In this document: one piece after another, positions 15,831 to 24,809 of the stretch
How positions within the stretch are numbered: the first letter of the stretch is position 1
Layout of the letters: every line of letters begins with the position of its first letter
From: Flammeovirgaceae bacterium BBD 1991-12
GTDB taxonomy: Bacteria; Bacteroidota; Bacteroidia; Cytophagales; Cyclobacteriaceae
Reading direction: 5' to 3'
Length of the DNA stretch: 42,940 nt
Assembly (NCBI GenBank): GCA_001657315.1
Contig: LYSV01000072.1
Coordinates: 1-42,940, forward strand
Notes under the pieces: generated by a model
Told to the model about the DNA's origin: nothing
Seen by the model: only the letters and a program-made list of their open reading frames with translations
Database searches by the model: none
Translations under genes and position numbers: made by a program

Positions 15831-17029
15831 CTGAAATTGCGCATAATCTCTTCGTTTGCCGGAGACTCATCATCATAAGGCAATCTGGATACGAAAAGTC
15901 TGCCGGCTCTTATTTCTTTTTTCCGGTAGCCCATAAGGTGAAAGATCTGAAGGCTGTAGAACAGAGCGATCCGTCGGTTGATGACAAAAGTATAGGGTGC
16001 CTTTTTGTCTTTACGTACCCCGGGCAACCAATGGAGATAGCGATCAAGCCTGAGCTTTCTAAGTTGTTCGGAGATCCTGAGCCAGAATGGGCTGATACCT
16101 CTGATCAGGAAAAAACCATCATCCCCCTTACCCTGATACAGTGGCATAAACAGCCTTCCGTCTCTCACTGCCCTGATCTCACCATTGCTGTCGTGGGCGA
16201 GTAAAGCGCCCTTTTTTACCTTCTGAAAGTTCACAAAGCCTGGTTTCATTTTGAAGCCGCTGCCGGCTGCTATACCATGCCGGAAAAACACCTCGTAGAT
16301 CTTGCGTCCATCAAGTGCCACGCGGGCCAGTATCTCACGGTACTTATGGAAATGTGGAATATCATTGGCGTTGACACATCCCAGTTGCTCAAGGATCAGC
16401 CATATAAAGGCTTCGTGGTTTTCTATGGATGAGAGCTCATCATGCTGGCCCGCCTCAAACAATACCGTAGCCATGCCCAGGTCATTAAAGGCGCTGTTTA
16501 GTGTACCCTTGATCTGTTCCGCCAGTCCAAGTATGATGGGGCTGGGTATGCTGCTGACCAGTTCACGATTTCGCAGTGTGTCATTTATTGCTATGAACGG
16601 TACACTTTCCGAGGAGGTGGTATGCAGATCGCAGAGGAAGACCCTACCCTTTGTCCGCGACACGATATTGATGATCTCTCGGGTTATAGCGTCCCTTTCT
16701 GCATCTTCAGCTTTCGAAGAAACGACACCATTGTGATCACAGGTATTTTCAAAATAGCTGTCCCAGTTCCTGTTCAGGTCCTCGTCAATAAAACGTTCTT
16801 TTTTTTCAAGAGCGGCCATGTTTCCGGCCAGGCCTGTCAGAGACCCTTTGAAGGAAGGTTTTGAGGTGTTGAGTTGGTTGAGTACTTCCCGAAGAGCAAT
16901 GATACCCGCGGGTTCGTTGCCGTGAAGCCCTACAATAAAAATGACAGCTGGTCCTTCCTGATTGGTGACGTATGTGCCAAGAGTCCGTTGTTTTACATAA
17001 GTTTTGTTAAGGGTAGCACCGCTGATCAT
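15809..17029 (-). CDS. Succinylglutamate desuccinylase/aspartoacylase (AstE/ASPA) family protein
   Basis: A 406-residue zinc-dependent deacylase of the M14-like AstE/ASPA group. Zinc ligands are H36 and E39 in GLHGNEPAG and H136 in CDLHTTSS. DLNRNW (84-89) supplies the substrate-binding Arg and Asn, and FEAGQHD gives the catalytic Glu E192. The C-terminal beta domain (about 230-310) is typical, but about 90 further basic residues with LRKLRLDRYLHWLPG follow; known members are usually nearer 320-350 residues. No arginine-succinyltransferase genes are nearby, so the substrate is open. No signal peptide. The last residues (LEVGG) and the stop codon lie inside the heptamer array, so the present C-terminus seems to derive from repeat sequence. 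Confidence 0.88.
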   Translation of the reverse strand: MISGATLNKTYVKQRTLGTYVTNQEGPAVIFIVGLHGNEPAGIIALREVLNQLNTSKPSFKGSLTGLAGNMAALEKKERFIDEDLNRNWDSYFENTCDHNGVVSSKAEDAERDAITREIINIVSRTKGRVFLCDLHTTSSESVPFIAINDTLRNRELVSSIPSPIILGLAEQIKGTLNSAFNDLGMATVLFEAGQHDELSSIENHEAFIWLILEQLGCVNANDIPHFHKYREILARVALDGRKIYEVFFRHGIAAGSGFKMKPGFVNFQKVKKGALLAHDSNGEIRAVRDGRLFMPLYQGKGDDGFFLIRGISPFWLRISEQLRKLRLDRYLHWLPGVRKDKKAPYTFVINRRIALFYSLQIFHLMGYRKKEIRAGRLFVSRLPYDDESPANEEIMRNFRELEVGG

Positions 17030-17269
17030 TTGATGTTCAATATTAGCTTGTTACAATTTAATCGTTCTTTTTAAGATAAGCCTTCCCTGTCCATTCTCAT
17101 CTTTCAAAAACCAGGTGAAAAAATGATTTATGTCATCCCACCATTAAACACTATAACGTAGATTCGACGACCTGGTCGTGTTTTGAGAGTGAAATGAAAC
17201 CAAATGGACGGCCTTAAGGTCTTTTTTCATATTGCCAAAGTCTGGCCTGATCCTGATCATTACCATCAA

Positions 17270-17857
17270 TTAGTCAAAAATTACACCATTGTCCTGAACA
17301 AAATCCCGGATATCAGGCATGAAGGATTCAAATTCAAACTGAAGGCTGCTGTAATGTCTTTTGATATCCATCGTAGCCTCGTCCATTTTTGAATCGAACC
17401 GCGTCCTTCTTGACATGCCCGTCAGTGCCCGGTGTATGCCATCCAGGTCGGCATATTGATACAGCCAGTTATCCTGTTTCATGTACTTAAGTACCAGCTT
17501 CATTCTCTCAGGTAAAATATCATAATAGGAATACAGTATCTCATAAAGATCTTCCGTGTATTGCAGCAGATCCTGGGTGTGATAATCCTTCCAGTTGGCA
17601 GCCAAAAAATGATCATAGGCCATATCCACTATCACTGATGCATAATGTCTGTACTTTTTTCTGAACCATGTTTTGCTTTGACTTACCACAGGATGCTGGT
17701 CAGTGAAATCATCGATGGACCGGTGCAGCAGTACACCACGGGCTACATCTTCTTGCAGCAACTTGTATTGTTTTCCTTTAACAAAATCACCAATGAAATT
17801 GCCTACCAGGAGACTGTTATTGTTACCGGACAGATATGCGTGGGCAAGAAAATTCAT
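17270..17857 (-). CDS. acpH: Acyl carrier protein phosphodiesterase (AcpH/DUF479 family)
   Basis: A 195-residue, mainly helical protein beginning MNFLAHAYLSG, the hallmark start of AcpH. Further signatures are NFIGDFVKG (20-28), LLHRSIDDFTD (43-53) and DMAYDHFLAANW (about 78-89), which supply the His and Asp residues of an HD-like metal site. AcpH removes the 4'-phosphopantetheine group from acyl carrier protein in the cytoplasm. The length matches the family. It is divergent from the TerB-like gene across 76 bases. The 240 bases downstream, towards the AstE-like gene, contain no gene and no convincing terminator. Confidence 0.88.
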   Translation of the reverse strand: MNFLAHAYLSGNNNSLLVGNFIGDFVKGKQYKLLQEDVARGVLLHRSIDDFTDQHPVVSQSKTWFRKKYRHYASVIVDMAYDHFLAANWKDYHTQDLLQYTEDLYEILYSYYDILPERMKLVLKYMKQDNWLYQYADLDGIHRALTGMSRRTRFDSKMDEATMDIKRHYSSLQFEFESFMPDIRDFVQDNGVIFD

Positions 17858-17933
17858 CAGTGATAAAACTAAGCTTTTATGAAGGCTTTTTTAAATTGAC
17901 TATATTTAACTTTCCTTAAAATTACACTGGTTC

Positions 17934-18341
17934 ATGACAGACAATCCGCATTTGAATATTCTGGTGCAACTGGCAATGATCGACGGTGAGACTGATGAGG
18001 CTGAACTGGAGGTGATCCGCGAAATAGGGGCCTCCCAAAACGTTTCTGCAGAAGATATTGACGAGATTATTCATAAAACAGAAGCTGAAAATACGCTGCC
18101 TTCGCTCGAACATCTTTCAGACGAAGCCAAGGCTGACCTGATGACCAATCTTATCCTCGTTATGAAAATTGATGGCAGAGTGCATAAAGAGGAAATGAAA
18201 TTCTGTTTTAAAGTACTGAAAAAGCTCGGATACAATGAAGAAGTACTGTTTGATATGGTATCCACTACTTATGTAGACCCCGGAGAAGGTGTGAATCATA
18301 GGGAGATCAGACAAAAGGTAGTAAACCATCTGCATTCCTGA
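17934..18341 (+). CDS. TerB/DjlA N-terminal-like protein
   Basis: A 135-residue all-helical protein in the tellurite-resistance TerB fold family. Two repeated acidic segments are visible, LAMIDGETDEAELEVIREI (about 12-30) and LVMKIDGRVHKEEMKFCFKVL (about 74-94); the DGE/DGR pairs are the metal-binding positions of TerB-like domains. Its function in Bacteroidota is not established, and no other ter genes are present, so tellurite resistance should not be assumed. No signal peptide. The methyltransferase gene begins one base after its stop, indicating a coupled two-gene operon. Confidence 0.82.
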   Translation: MTDNPHLNILVQLAMIDGETDEAELEVIREIGASQNVSAEDIDEIIHKTEAENTLPSLEHLSDEAKADLMTNLILVMKIDGRVHKEEMKFCFKVLKKLGYNEEVLFDMVSTTYVDPGEGVNHREIRQKVVNHLHS

Positions 18342-18342
18342 C

Positions 18343-19029
18343 TTGAAGCCTTCAGATGCCTATGGCTTTGCGTTGCTTGATTACATGATCGGTAATCATG
18401 ATATTCATCTGACACTGCATAATTCCTATGGCCCGCCGGAAAAAATGCCGGTAAGTGTCTTTTTCAGGGAAGAGGGGGACCTGACACCGTTGGAGCATTG
18501 TGCCCTTCGTTTGTGCAGCGGTAGCATTCTCGATATTGGTGCCGGTGCAGGCGCTTTTAGCATGATCCTACAGGAAAGACATGATGTTACCGCATTGGAA
18601 ATATCTACGGATGCCTGTGAAATAGCCCGCATGCTTGGGGTAAAACAAGTGGTAAATGCTGATGTTATGCAATACCATGAAAGGCGTTATGACACTCTGC
18701 TTATGATAATGAACGGGATAGGCCTGATAGGGAAGGTAGGCAAGCTCACGGATTTTTTTCTGCATCTGAAGATGTTACTTAACCGGGGGGGACAAATATT
18801 GCTGGACTCCAGCGATCTCAGCTACTTGTATGAAAATCTTAAATCTGACAATACATTGGGTGAGATCAGCTATCAGTATGAGTATAAGGGCATAAAAGAT
18901 CCATGGTTCAACTGGCTCTATGTCGATCAGAAAACGTTGGGCAGGCATGCGGCAGAGGCAGGGTTTGAGGTTCAGATCGTACATGAGGATGATATGGATC
19001 AGTATCTGGCCATTCTCAAAGAAATATAG
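18343..19029 (+). CDS. SAM-dependent methyltransferase (class I)
   Basis: A 228-residue Rossmann-type methyltransferase. Motif I is SILDIGAGAGAF (61-72), followed by ALEIS (acidic residue at the end of strand 2) and DVMQY (motif II). The first codon is TTG at 18343, one base after the TerB-like stop. The next in-frame Met (residue 15) would cut the DAYGFALLDYMIG segment, which looks like a genuine N-terminal part, so I keep TTG. The substrate cannot be inferred. It ends 440 bases before lepA, with the cloverleaf element in between. Confidence 0.85.
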   Translation: MKPSDAYGFALLDYMIGNHDIHLTLHNSYGPPEKMPVSVFFREEGDLTPLEHCALRLCSGSILDIGAGAGAFSMILQERHDVTALEISTDACEIARMLGVKQVVNADVMQYHERRYDTLLMIMNGIGLIGKVGKLTDFFLHLKMLLNRGGQILLDSSDLSYLYENLKSDNTLGEISYQYEYKGIKDPWFNWLYVDQKTLGRHAAEAGFEVQIVHEDDMDQYLAILKEI

Positions 19030-19186
19030 CGACATTTAACAATATACCCGGTCTGCTGCTCTCCCTTCTCCAGACTTGCCGCAGCCGAAGTATCCTGATT
19101 GGCGATTGCAGAGAATCGGACCGTTACCCATGAGGAACTTTTATGATGTACCTGTATTCAAGGCATTATGATTTTTTTTGGTATTT

Positions 19187-19281
19187 CAACTCTCCACTTA
19201 TTCCACCTTAAGGTGGAACTTCCCTACTCTAAGCTTAGAGTGGGGAAACGTTCAAACAAAGTTTGAGCAAGGGGTGAGTTG
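19187..19281. repeat. Compact palindromic element able to form a three-armed cloverleaf
   Basis: An outer stem pairs 19187-19199 with 19269-19281 (11 of 13 positions, CAACTC with GAGTTG at the base). It encloses three successive hairpins: a perfect 18-base palindrome TTCCACCTTAAGGTGGAA (19201-19218), a 14-bp arm centred on AAGCTT (19220-19247, one T-G pair), and an 8-bp arm with an AAA loop (19250-19267). Almost every base is paired. It is not a tRNA: there is no anticodon or T-loop sequence. Candidates are a non-autonomous mobile palindrome (REP- or MITE-like), a structured RNA, or a protein-binding site. No transposase is nearby. Confidence 0.7.
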
Positions 19282-19387
19282 ATATCCTCCTGACTTCCGG
19301 CTTTTTTAAAATGCTAAAAACCCGCGGTGAACGTAAAGATTAAGGAGAACTGTTATTCCTTTGTCTTTATTGCCGCCGGGATTTGTG

Positions 19388-19418
19388 TTTACTACTACGG
19401 ATTAATTGGCTACTTTTG
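19388..19418 (+). promoter_or_regulatory. Candidate lepA promoter
   Basis: TACTTTTG at 19411-19418 is an exact TAnnTTTG -7 box, 52 bases before the lepA ATG. The nearest -33-like sequences are TTTA at 19388 (about 19-base spacing) or TTTG at 19382 (longer spacing). Confidence 0.5.
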
Positions 19419-19470
19419 CGCTTCGAAAAATCCGGTAAACCCGCATTTCATATTTTGAAGGAAAGCTTAG

Positions 19471-21258
19471 ATGGAGAACATTAGGAATTTTTGTATTATC
19501 GCTCATATTGACCATGGAAAAAGTACACTGGCTGACCGCCTTTTGCAGGCCACAGGTACAGTTAGTGACCGGGAGATGCAGGAGCAGTTGCTGGATGATA
19601 TGGATCTGGAGCGTGAGCGGGGCATCACCATAAAAAGCCATGCCATTCAAATGAATTATGGTTATGAAGGCGGGAATTATGTTCTCAATCTTATTGATAC
19701 CCCTGGGCATGTGGATTTTTCCTATGAGGTTTCGAGGTCTATAGCGGCATGTGAAGGTGCCTTATTGATAGTAGACGCTGCCCAGGGGATAGAGGCACAG
19801 ACTATTTCCAATCTTTACCTTGCTCTGGAGCATGATCTGGAGATCATTCCTGTGCTGAATAAGATCGACCTGCCCAGTGCAATGCCTGAAGAAGTTACTG
19901 AGCAGATCGTGGAGCTGATAGGCTGCGATCCGGCGGATGTTCTCAGGGCCAGTGCCAAGGAAGGAATAGGCATCAATGATATTCTGGAAGCGATAGTAAC
20001 AAGAATACCTGCTCCGGTAGGCAATCCTGGTGATCCACTTCAGGCTATGATCTTTGATTCTGTTTTTAATTCATTCCGTGGTATTGAAGTCTACTTCAGG
20101 GTGTTTAACGGTGAGATCAGAAAAGGTGACAAGGTAAAGTTTGTCAACACCGGTAAGACCTATGATGCCGATGAGATCGGGGTGCTGAAGTTAAAGCAGG
20201 AACCCCGCGACGTTATTCATACAGGCAATGTAGGCTACCTTATTTCTGGTATAAAGGTGGCCAGGGAAGTGAAGGTGGGAGATACCATTACCCATATGGA
20301 TCACCCATGCGCTGAAGCAGTCAGAGGTTTTGAGAATGTAAAACCTATGGTGTTCGCAGGTATTTACCCTGTAGATACCAGTGAATTTGAAGAACTAAGG
20401 AATTCTATGGAGAAGCTACAGCTGAATGATGCCTCCCTTGTATGGGAACCTGAGACTTCCGCGGCATTGGGCTTTGGTTTTCGTTGTGGCTTCCTGGGTA
20501 TGCTGCATATGGAAATTGTGCAGGAGCGGCTGGAGCGTGAATTTGGCATGACCGTGATCACTACAGTGCCATCTGTTCAGTTCCATGCTATCGCCACTGA
20601 CGATGAAGTGGTAGATATAAATGCTCCCTCTGAAATGCCTGAGCCCAATACGATTTCCCATATCGAGGAACCTTTTATCCGGGCGCAGATCATTACCAAG
20701 GCAGAATATATCGGAAATATCATCAGCCTGTGTATGGACAAGCGTGGGGTAATTAAAAATCAGGTCTATCTGACCTCTGACAGGGTTGAACTGTCCTTTG
20801 AACTGCCTCTTTCGGAGATCGTGTTTGATTTTTTCGATAAGCTGAAAACCATCTCACGCGGTTATGCCTCGCTGGACTACGAACTTATTGGTTTCAGACA
20901 ATCCACCATGGTGAAGCTGGATATCATGCTCAACGGGGAAAAGGTAGATGCCCTTTCAGCTATTGTTCACCGCGACAAGGCCTATGAATGGGGCAAAAGG
21001 CTTTGTGAGAAACTAAGGCAATTACTACCACGTCAGATGTTTGAAATAGCCATACAGGCCTCTATTGGCACTAAAATTATAGCCAGGGAAACCGTGAAGG
21101 CCATGAGAAAGAACGTACTGGCCAAATGCTATGGAGGCGATATCACGCGAAAGAGGAAACTTTTGGAGAAACAAAAGAAAGGGAAGAAGAGAATGCGACA
21201 GGTGGGTAACGTAGAGATACCTCAGGAAGCATTTATGGCGGTATTGAAACTGGATTAA
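19471..21258 (+). CDS. lepA: Elongation factor 4 (LepA), translational GTPase
   Basis: A 595-residue ribosome-associated GTPase that helps translation and ribosome biogenesis under stress. G1 is AHIDHGKS (11-18), then RERGITI (switch I), DTPGH (G3) and NKIDLP (G4). The EF4-specific C-terminal domain is present, with [17 protein letters not shown] and [14 protein letters not shown] at the end. Length and domain order are standard and nothing appears broken. It has its own likely promoter and is followed 38 bases later by the DUF433/DUF5615 pair. Confidence 0.98.
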   Translation: MENIRNFCIIAHIDHGKSTLADRLLQATGTVSDREMQEQLLDDMDLERERGITIKSHAIQMNYGYEGGNYVLNLIDTPGHVDFSYEVSRSIAACEGALLIVDAAQGIEAQTISNLYLALEHDLEIIPVLNKIDLPSAMPEEVTEQIVELIGCDPADVLRASAKEGIGINDILEAIVTRIPAPVGNPGDPLQAMIFDSVFNSFRGIEVYFRVFNGEIRKGDKVKFVNTGKTYDADEIGVLKLKQEPRDVIHTGNVGYLISGIKVAREVKVGDTITHMDHPCAEAVRGFENVKPMVFAGIYPVDTSEFEELRNSMEKLQLNDASLVWEPETSAALGFGFRCGFLGMLHMEIVQERLEREFGMTVITTVPSVQFHAIATDDEVVDINAPSEMPEPNTISHIEEPFIRAQIITKAEYIGNIISLCMDKRGVIKNQVYLTSDRVELSFELPLSEIVFDFFDKLKTISRGYASLDYELIGFRQSTMVKLDIMLNGEKVDALSAIVHRDKAYEWGKRLCEKLRQLLPRQMFEIAIQASIGTKIIARETVKAMRKNVLAKCYGGDITRKRKLLEKQKKGKKRMRQVGNVEIPQEAFMAVLKLD

Positions 21259-21296
21259 ATAATTATGGGTTAAATTTACACAGTCATATCCGGAAT

Positions 21297-21536
21297 TTGA
21301 TGAAAAAGGAAGTTGATTACAGAGATATCATTACTATAGAGCCTGGAAAAAGAGGAGGGAAACCTTGTATCCGGAACATGAGGATCACTGTGTATGATGT
21401 TTTGAACTGGCTGGCCAGTGGAATGGGGCGGCAAGAGATTCTAAACGATTTTCCTGAGTTGACTAATGAAGACCTAACTGCCGCCTTAAAGTTTGCTTCT
21501 GCAAGGGAAGCGAAGGCAACTGTCATTGCCTCATGA
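21297..21536 (+). CDS. DUF433 domain protein, putative antitoxin
   Basis: A 79-residue protein fitting DUF433: ITIEPGKRGGKPCIRNMRIT followed by VYDVLNWLASGM, EILNDFPELTNEDLTAAL and a C-terminal helix. DUF433 proteins have a winged helix-turn-helix-like fold and commonly occur next to DUF5615/PIN-like proteins, where they are thought to act as antitoxin and repressor. The downstream gene starts within its stop codon (ATGA overlap). Expected toxin-antitoxin pairing is an inference from context, not shown by sequence alone. Confidence 0.85.
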   Translation: MMKKEVDYRDIITIEPGKRGGKPCIRNMRITVYDVLNWLASGMGRQEILNDFPELTNEDLTAALKFASAREAKATVIAS

Positions 21537-21865
21537 AACTTTTGATCGATCAAAACCTTTCATACAAGTTGGTCGATCTGATAAAGGACTCGTTTCCAGA
21601 TTCAAGTCATGTCAGGTTCCATGATCTGACCAAAGCTGATGATCTGGTTATTCACCAGTTTGCAAGGGAAAATGGTTTTACCATAATAACTCAGGATTCT
21701 GATCTTTATGATATTGCCCTTATCAAAGGTATACCACCAAAAATCATTTGGGTCAGATCAGGAAACTCTTCTACCAGACATATTACGGATCTGTTAAAAA
21801 ACAATGCAGTTGCTATCCGGCATTTTGGTTCGGAAACAGATCAGATTTGCCTCGAACTTTTTTAA
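21533..21865 (+). CDS. DUF5615 PIN-like protein, putative toxin nuclease
   Basis: A 110-residue protein of the DUF5615/Mut7-C PIN-like group. It starts MKLLIDQNLS with the first acidic position (D6), then HDLTKADDLVIHQFARENGF, ITQDSDLYD (two more acidic residues) and PPKIIWVRSGNSS, the usual order for this family. These Asp residues would form a metal-dependent RNase centre as in PIN domains. It overlaps the DUF433 gene by four bases, so the two are translationally coupled. The pair sits between the housekeeping genes lepA and folD, a typical place for a mobile accessory module. Confidence 0.85.
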   Translation: MKLLIDQNLSYKLVDLIKDSFPDSSHVRFHDLTKADDLVIHQFARENGFTIITQDSDLYDIALIKGIPPKIIWVRSGNSSTRHITDLLKNNAVAIRHFGSETDQICLELF

Positions 21866-21893
21866 AAGAATGAATTGCTCTGGATAATTTACA

Positions 21894-22769
21894 ATGAAAA
21901 AGGAAACAACTATTCTCGATGGCCGCAAGATAGCCAATCAAATACAGGATGAGCTTGCTTTAGAAGTAGCGGAGCTGAAAAACCAGAAAAAAAAAGTGCC
22001 TCACCTGGCGGCTATATTGGTTGGGGATGACGGAGCCAGCCAGACTTATGTGAACAGTAAGATCAAAGCTTGTAAAAAAGTAGGATTTGAATATACGCTG
22101 CTGCAGTTTCCGGAGTCCATCTCAGAGGAAAAGTTGCTGGCCAATGTAGACCGGATCAACAACGATGAAGATGTTGATGGTTTGATAGTTCAGTTGCCTT
22201 TACCGGAACATATTTCTGCTGTAAAAGTAACTGAACATATTTCGCCTGAAAAGGATGTAGATGGCTTTACCAACGAGAACTACGGACGTATTACTTCTAA
22301 AAATCCGGGTTTAATGCCGGCTACGCCTTATGGCATACAGGAATTACTAAGGCGCTATCAGGTTGAGATCAAGGGTAACCATTGTGTAATGGTAGGCAAC
22401 AGCAGGACTGTCGGTGCACCTATGAGCACTATTATGGCTTACCATGAATATGCTACCGTTACAGTTTGTCATATCTACACACAAGATCTGCCATTTTATA
22501 CACGTCAGGCAGACATTCTGATTGTAGCTACCGGCAAGCCCGGGTTGATCAAGGCGGATATGATCAAGGAAGGCGCTGTGGTCGTGGATGTAGGTATCAC
22601 GCGTATACCTTCAGATAATCAAAGGGGTTATATGCTTAAAGGAGATGTGGAGTTTGATGAGGTGAAGCCAAAGTCCTCCTACATAACACCGGTTCCCGGT
22701 GGTGTGGGTCCCATGACCATTGCCTCTCTACTGTTGAATACACTAAAAGCCACGAAAGCAAGGCACTGA
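21894..22769 (+). CDS. folD: Bifunctional methylene-THF dehydrogenase/cyclohydrolase FolD
   Basis: A 291-residue cytoplasmic enzyme converting 5,10-methylene-THF to 10-formyl-THF using NADP. Active-site residues are Y52 and K56 in YVNSKIKAC, Q100 in VQLPLP, and D121 in PEKDVDGF. The folate and cofactor signatures are PATPYGIQELL (142-152), VGNSRTVGAP (167-176) and the C-terminal PGGVGPMTIASLL (268-280). The length is typical. It follows the DUF5615 gene by 28 bases, so it may share the lepA transcript. Confidence 0.97.
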   Translation: MKKETTILDGRKIANQIQDELALEVAELKNQKKKVPHLAAILVGDDGASQTYVNSKIKACKKVGFEYTLLQFPESISEEKLLANVDRINNDEDVDGLIVQLPLPEHISAVKVTEHISPEKDVDGFTNENYGRITSKNPGLMPATPYGIQELLRRYQVEIKGNHCVMVGNSRTVGAPMSTIMAYHEYATVTVCHIYTQDLPFYTRQADILIVATGKPGLIKADMIKEGAVVVDVGITRIPSDNQRGYMLKGDVEFDEVKPKSSYITPVPGGVGPMTIASLLLNTLKATKARH

Positions 22770-22774
22770 AGGGA

Positions 22775-22795
22775 ACAATTCCTGTTGGGAATTGT
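22775..22795 (+). terminator. Hairpin after folD, possible terminator
   Basis: ACAATTCC (22775-22782) pairs with GGAATTGT (22788-22795) around TGTTG, starting five bases after the folD stop. No T tract follows, so it may be a weak or factor-assisted terminator or an mRNA 3'-end stabiliser. Confidence 0.4.
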
Positions 22796-22898
22796 CGTTG
22801 GAGTTCTATAGGTTTAATGTAAACTTTGGCTACCATCAGACGTTGAGAGTATTCCAGTGATTAGCCAGGGAAAACCACCGAGGAAGAATAGTATTTTA

Positions 22899-24809
22899 AT
22901 GAGAACGGCCGTTACCCTGTTTTTTTGTCTAAGTTCGGTTTTGGTCAGCGCTCAGTCTGTGCTTAGCACAAGATCAAAAAAGGCGGCAGAGCTGTATTAC
23001 GAAGCGGACAACTTTCGTGTAAGAGGCCAGTATATGACCGCCCTGGATCTGCTGAAGCAGGCTGTGCAAAAGGACAAGAACTTTCATGAGGCCTGGTTCC
23101 GGATCGCGATCATTCACAAGGCAAAGGGTGATCTTGTTGATGCGGAGCAGTTGTTCAATAAAGTAATAACACTGAATCCGGGCAATAATGCCCCGAGTTA
23201 TTTTGAGCTGGGGGAGCTTTATCTCCAGCTTAATAATTTTGAGCAGTCCCTATCTTATATAGACAAATTCCTTGCCTCAGGCTCCAGAAATCAAAAGCGT
23301 CTGCAGGAAGCCAAAAGAATAAAAGAGAATGCACAATTTGGTATTGACAATGCTGATCTGGCCTCACAATACAACCCGAGACCATTAAGTGATACGGTCA
23401 ACGCCTTTCCTATGCAGTATTTCCCCATTGTTTCGGTAGATCAGAACTCGTTGATCTTCACCCGTCGCCTGGGCACTACGATGGAACATGACGAGGACCT
23501 TGTGATCAGCTTGAGAAATGAGGATGGTTCATGGGGAGATCCGATGTCTATATCTGAAAATATCAATTCTGAATTCAATGAGGGTACCTGCACCATTTCG
23601 GGGGATGGAAGGACATTAATATTCACGTCATGCTACGGACGTAATGGTTATGGTAGTTGTGACCTGTACATAAGCCATAAAACGGGAGAAGACTGGACGG
23701 TGCCCGAAAACCTCGGTCCCAATATCAACAGTTCAGCATGGGAGTCCCAGCCTTCCCTTTCAGCAGATGGCAGGACACTTTACTATATCTCCAACCGTAA
23801 GGGTGGTGTGGGTAGAAGAGATATCTGGGTCAGTTATTTGGATGACAGCAATAACTGGGGTAAGCCGGAGTGCCTGCAGGCCGGCATCAACACGCCCTAT
23901 GACGAGGTTTCACCCTTTATCCATCCCAATAACAGCACCCTTTACTTTGCTTCCAATGGGCTAAAAGGATTTGGAGGCTTTGATATTTACTATACCGAAA
24001 CCGGAGCTGAAGGGTGGGGTGAGCCGGTCAATCTGGGGTATCCTATAAATACCGGAGAAGATCAGGTATCCCTCTTCATTACCTCCGATGGGGAGAAAGG
24101 TTACTATTCACATGAGGACAATAACGATCCTGGGAGGAAGGGGCGAATATATGAGTTTGATGTTCCGGAAGGTTCGAAAGTAAAATATCGTACCTCTCAT
24201 GTATTTGGTAAGGTATTTTCAGAGGAGTCCCGCAAACCCCTTAAGGCACAGATCGAACTTTTTGACCTGACCCGTGATGAAAGGGTATCCCTCGTTTCAT
24301 CGGATTCTGTCAATGGGAATTACCTGATCGTGTTGAGGGAAGGTTCCAGCTATGCCCTGTATGTCAATAGGAAAGGATATCTGTTCAAAAGCCTTGCATT
24401 TAACTACGAAGCGGATGATTTTAAACCTGTGGAACTTGATATTTATCTTTCACCTGTAAAGGAAGGGGCTGTCACTGTTTTAAAAAATATCTTTTTCGAT
24501 TTGGACAAATATGAGCTAAAGGATCAATCCAGAACAGAGTTGAAAAAGGTAATAAGCTTTCTCACCGCCAATCCCACTGTAAAAATAGAGATCACCGGTC
24601 ACACCGATGATACAGGAGACCTCAGTTACAACTATACCTTGTCCACAAAGAGAGCCGAGTCAGTATACCAATACCTGAGCTCGAAGGGCATCCCATCCAA
24701 TGCATTGAGCTTCAGGGGGTATGGTCCTGACCGTCCTGTTGCCGAAAACAATTCGGAAACCAACCGGCAGCTTAACAGACGAATAGAGTTCAGGATAATC
24801 AGCCGATAA
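22899..24809 (+). CDS. TPR / beta-propeller / OmpA-C protein, PorE-like architecture
   Basis: I use the ATG at 22899, which starts directly on the signal peptide MRTAVTLFFCLSSVLVSAQS; a GTG at 22857 would add 14 residues. In the 636-residue form, TPR repeats span about 28-126, a PD40/WD40-type propeller about 166-425 (repeated SxDGRTLxF segments), a carboxypeptidase-regulatory-like domain about 433-516, and an OmpA C-terminal peptidoglycan-binding domain about 527-636 (FFDLDKYELK, ITGHTDDTGD, RRIEF). This is the domain order described for T9SS component PorE of Porphyromonas gingivalis, but Bacteroidota often carry several paralogues with other roles. It is outer-membrane or periplasmic. It lies upstream of cassette 1 but is separated by a promoter region. 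Confidence 0.88.
   Translation: MRTAVTLFFCLSSVLVSAQSVLSTRSKKAAELYYEADNFRVRGQYMTALDLLKQAVQKDKNFHEAWFRIAIIHKAKGDLVDAEQLFNKVITLNPGNNAPSYFELGELYLQLNNFEQSLSYIDKFLASGSRNQKRLQEAKRIKENAQFGIDNADLASQYNPRPLSDTVNAFPMQYFPIVSVDQNSLIFTRRLGTTMEHDEDLVISLRNEDGSWGDPMSISENINSEFNEGTCTISGDGRTLIFTSCYGRNGYGSCDLYISHKTGEDWTVPENLGPNINSSAWESQPSLSADGRTLYYISNRKGGVGRRDIWVSYLDDSNNWGKPECLQAGINTPYDEVSPFIHPNNSTLYFASNGLKGFGGFDIYYTETGAEGWGEPVNLGYPINTGEDQVSLFITSDGEKGYYSHEDNNDPGRKGRIYEFDVPEGSKVKYRTSHVFGKVFSEESRKPLKAQIELFDLTRDERVSLVSSDSVNGNYLIVLREGSSYALYVNRKGYLFKSLAFNYEADDFKPVELDIYLSPVKEGAVTVLKNIFFDLDKYELKDQSRTELKKVISFLTANPTVKIEITGHTDDTGDLSYNYTLSTKRAESVYQYLSSKGIPSNALSFRGYGPDRPVAENNSETNRQLNRRIEFRIISR

Noticed and set aside
17175-17240. 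Short palindromes ACGAC/GTCGT and CCTTAAGG with a T run after acpH
   Set aside because: The T run is on the wrong side for the minus-strand acpH gene, and no plus-strand gene ends just upstream, so it is not a convincing terminator.
17934-18341. TerB-like gene as a tellurite resistance determinant
   Set aside because: No other ter genes are present, and TerB-fold proteins have many roles, so only the fold is claimed.
19187-19281. Cloverleaf element as a tRNA gene
   Set aside because: The fold is cloverleaf-like, but there is no T-loop GTTCRA context at the right place, no 7-base anticodon loop, no 7-bp acceptor stem, and the central arm is 14 bp.
23441-23626. Minus-strand frame inside the PorE-like gene
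   Set aside because: A shadow frame of the well-supported propeller-coding sequence.
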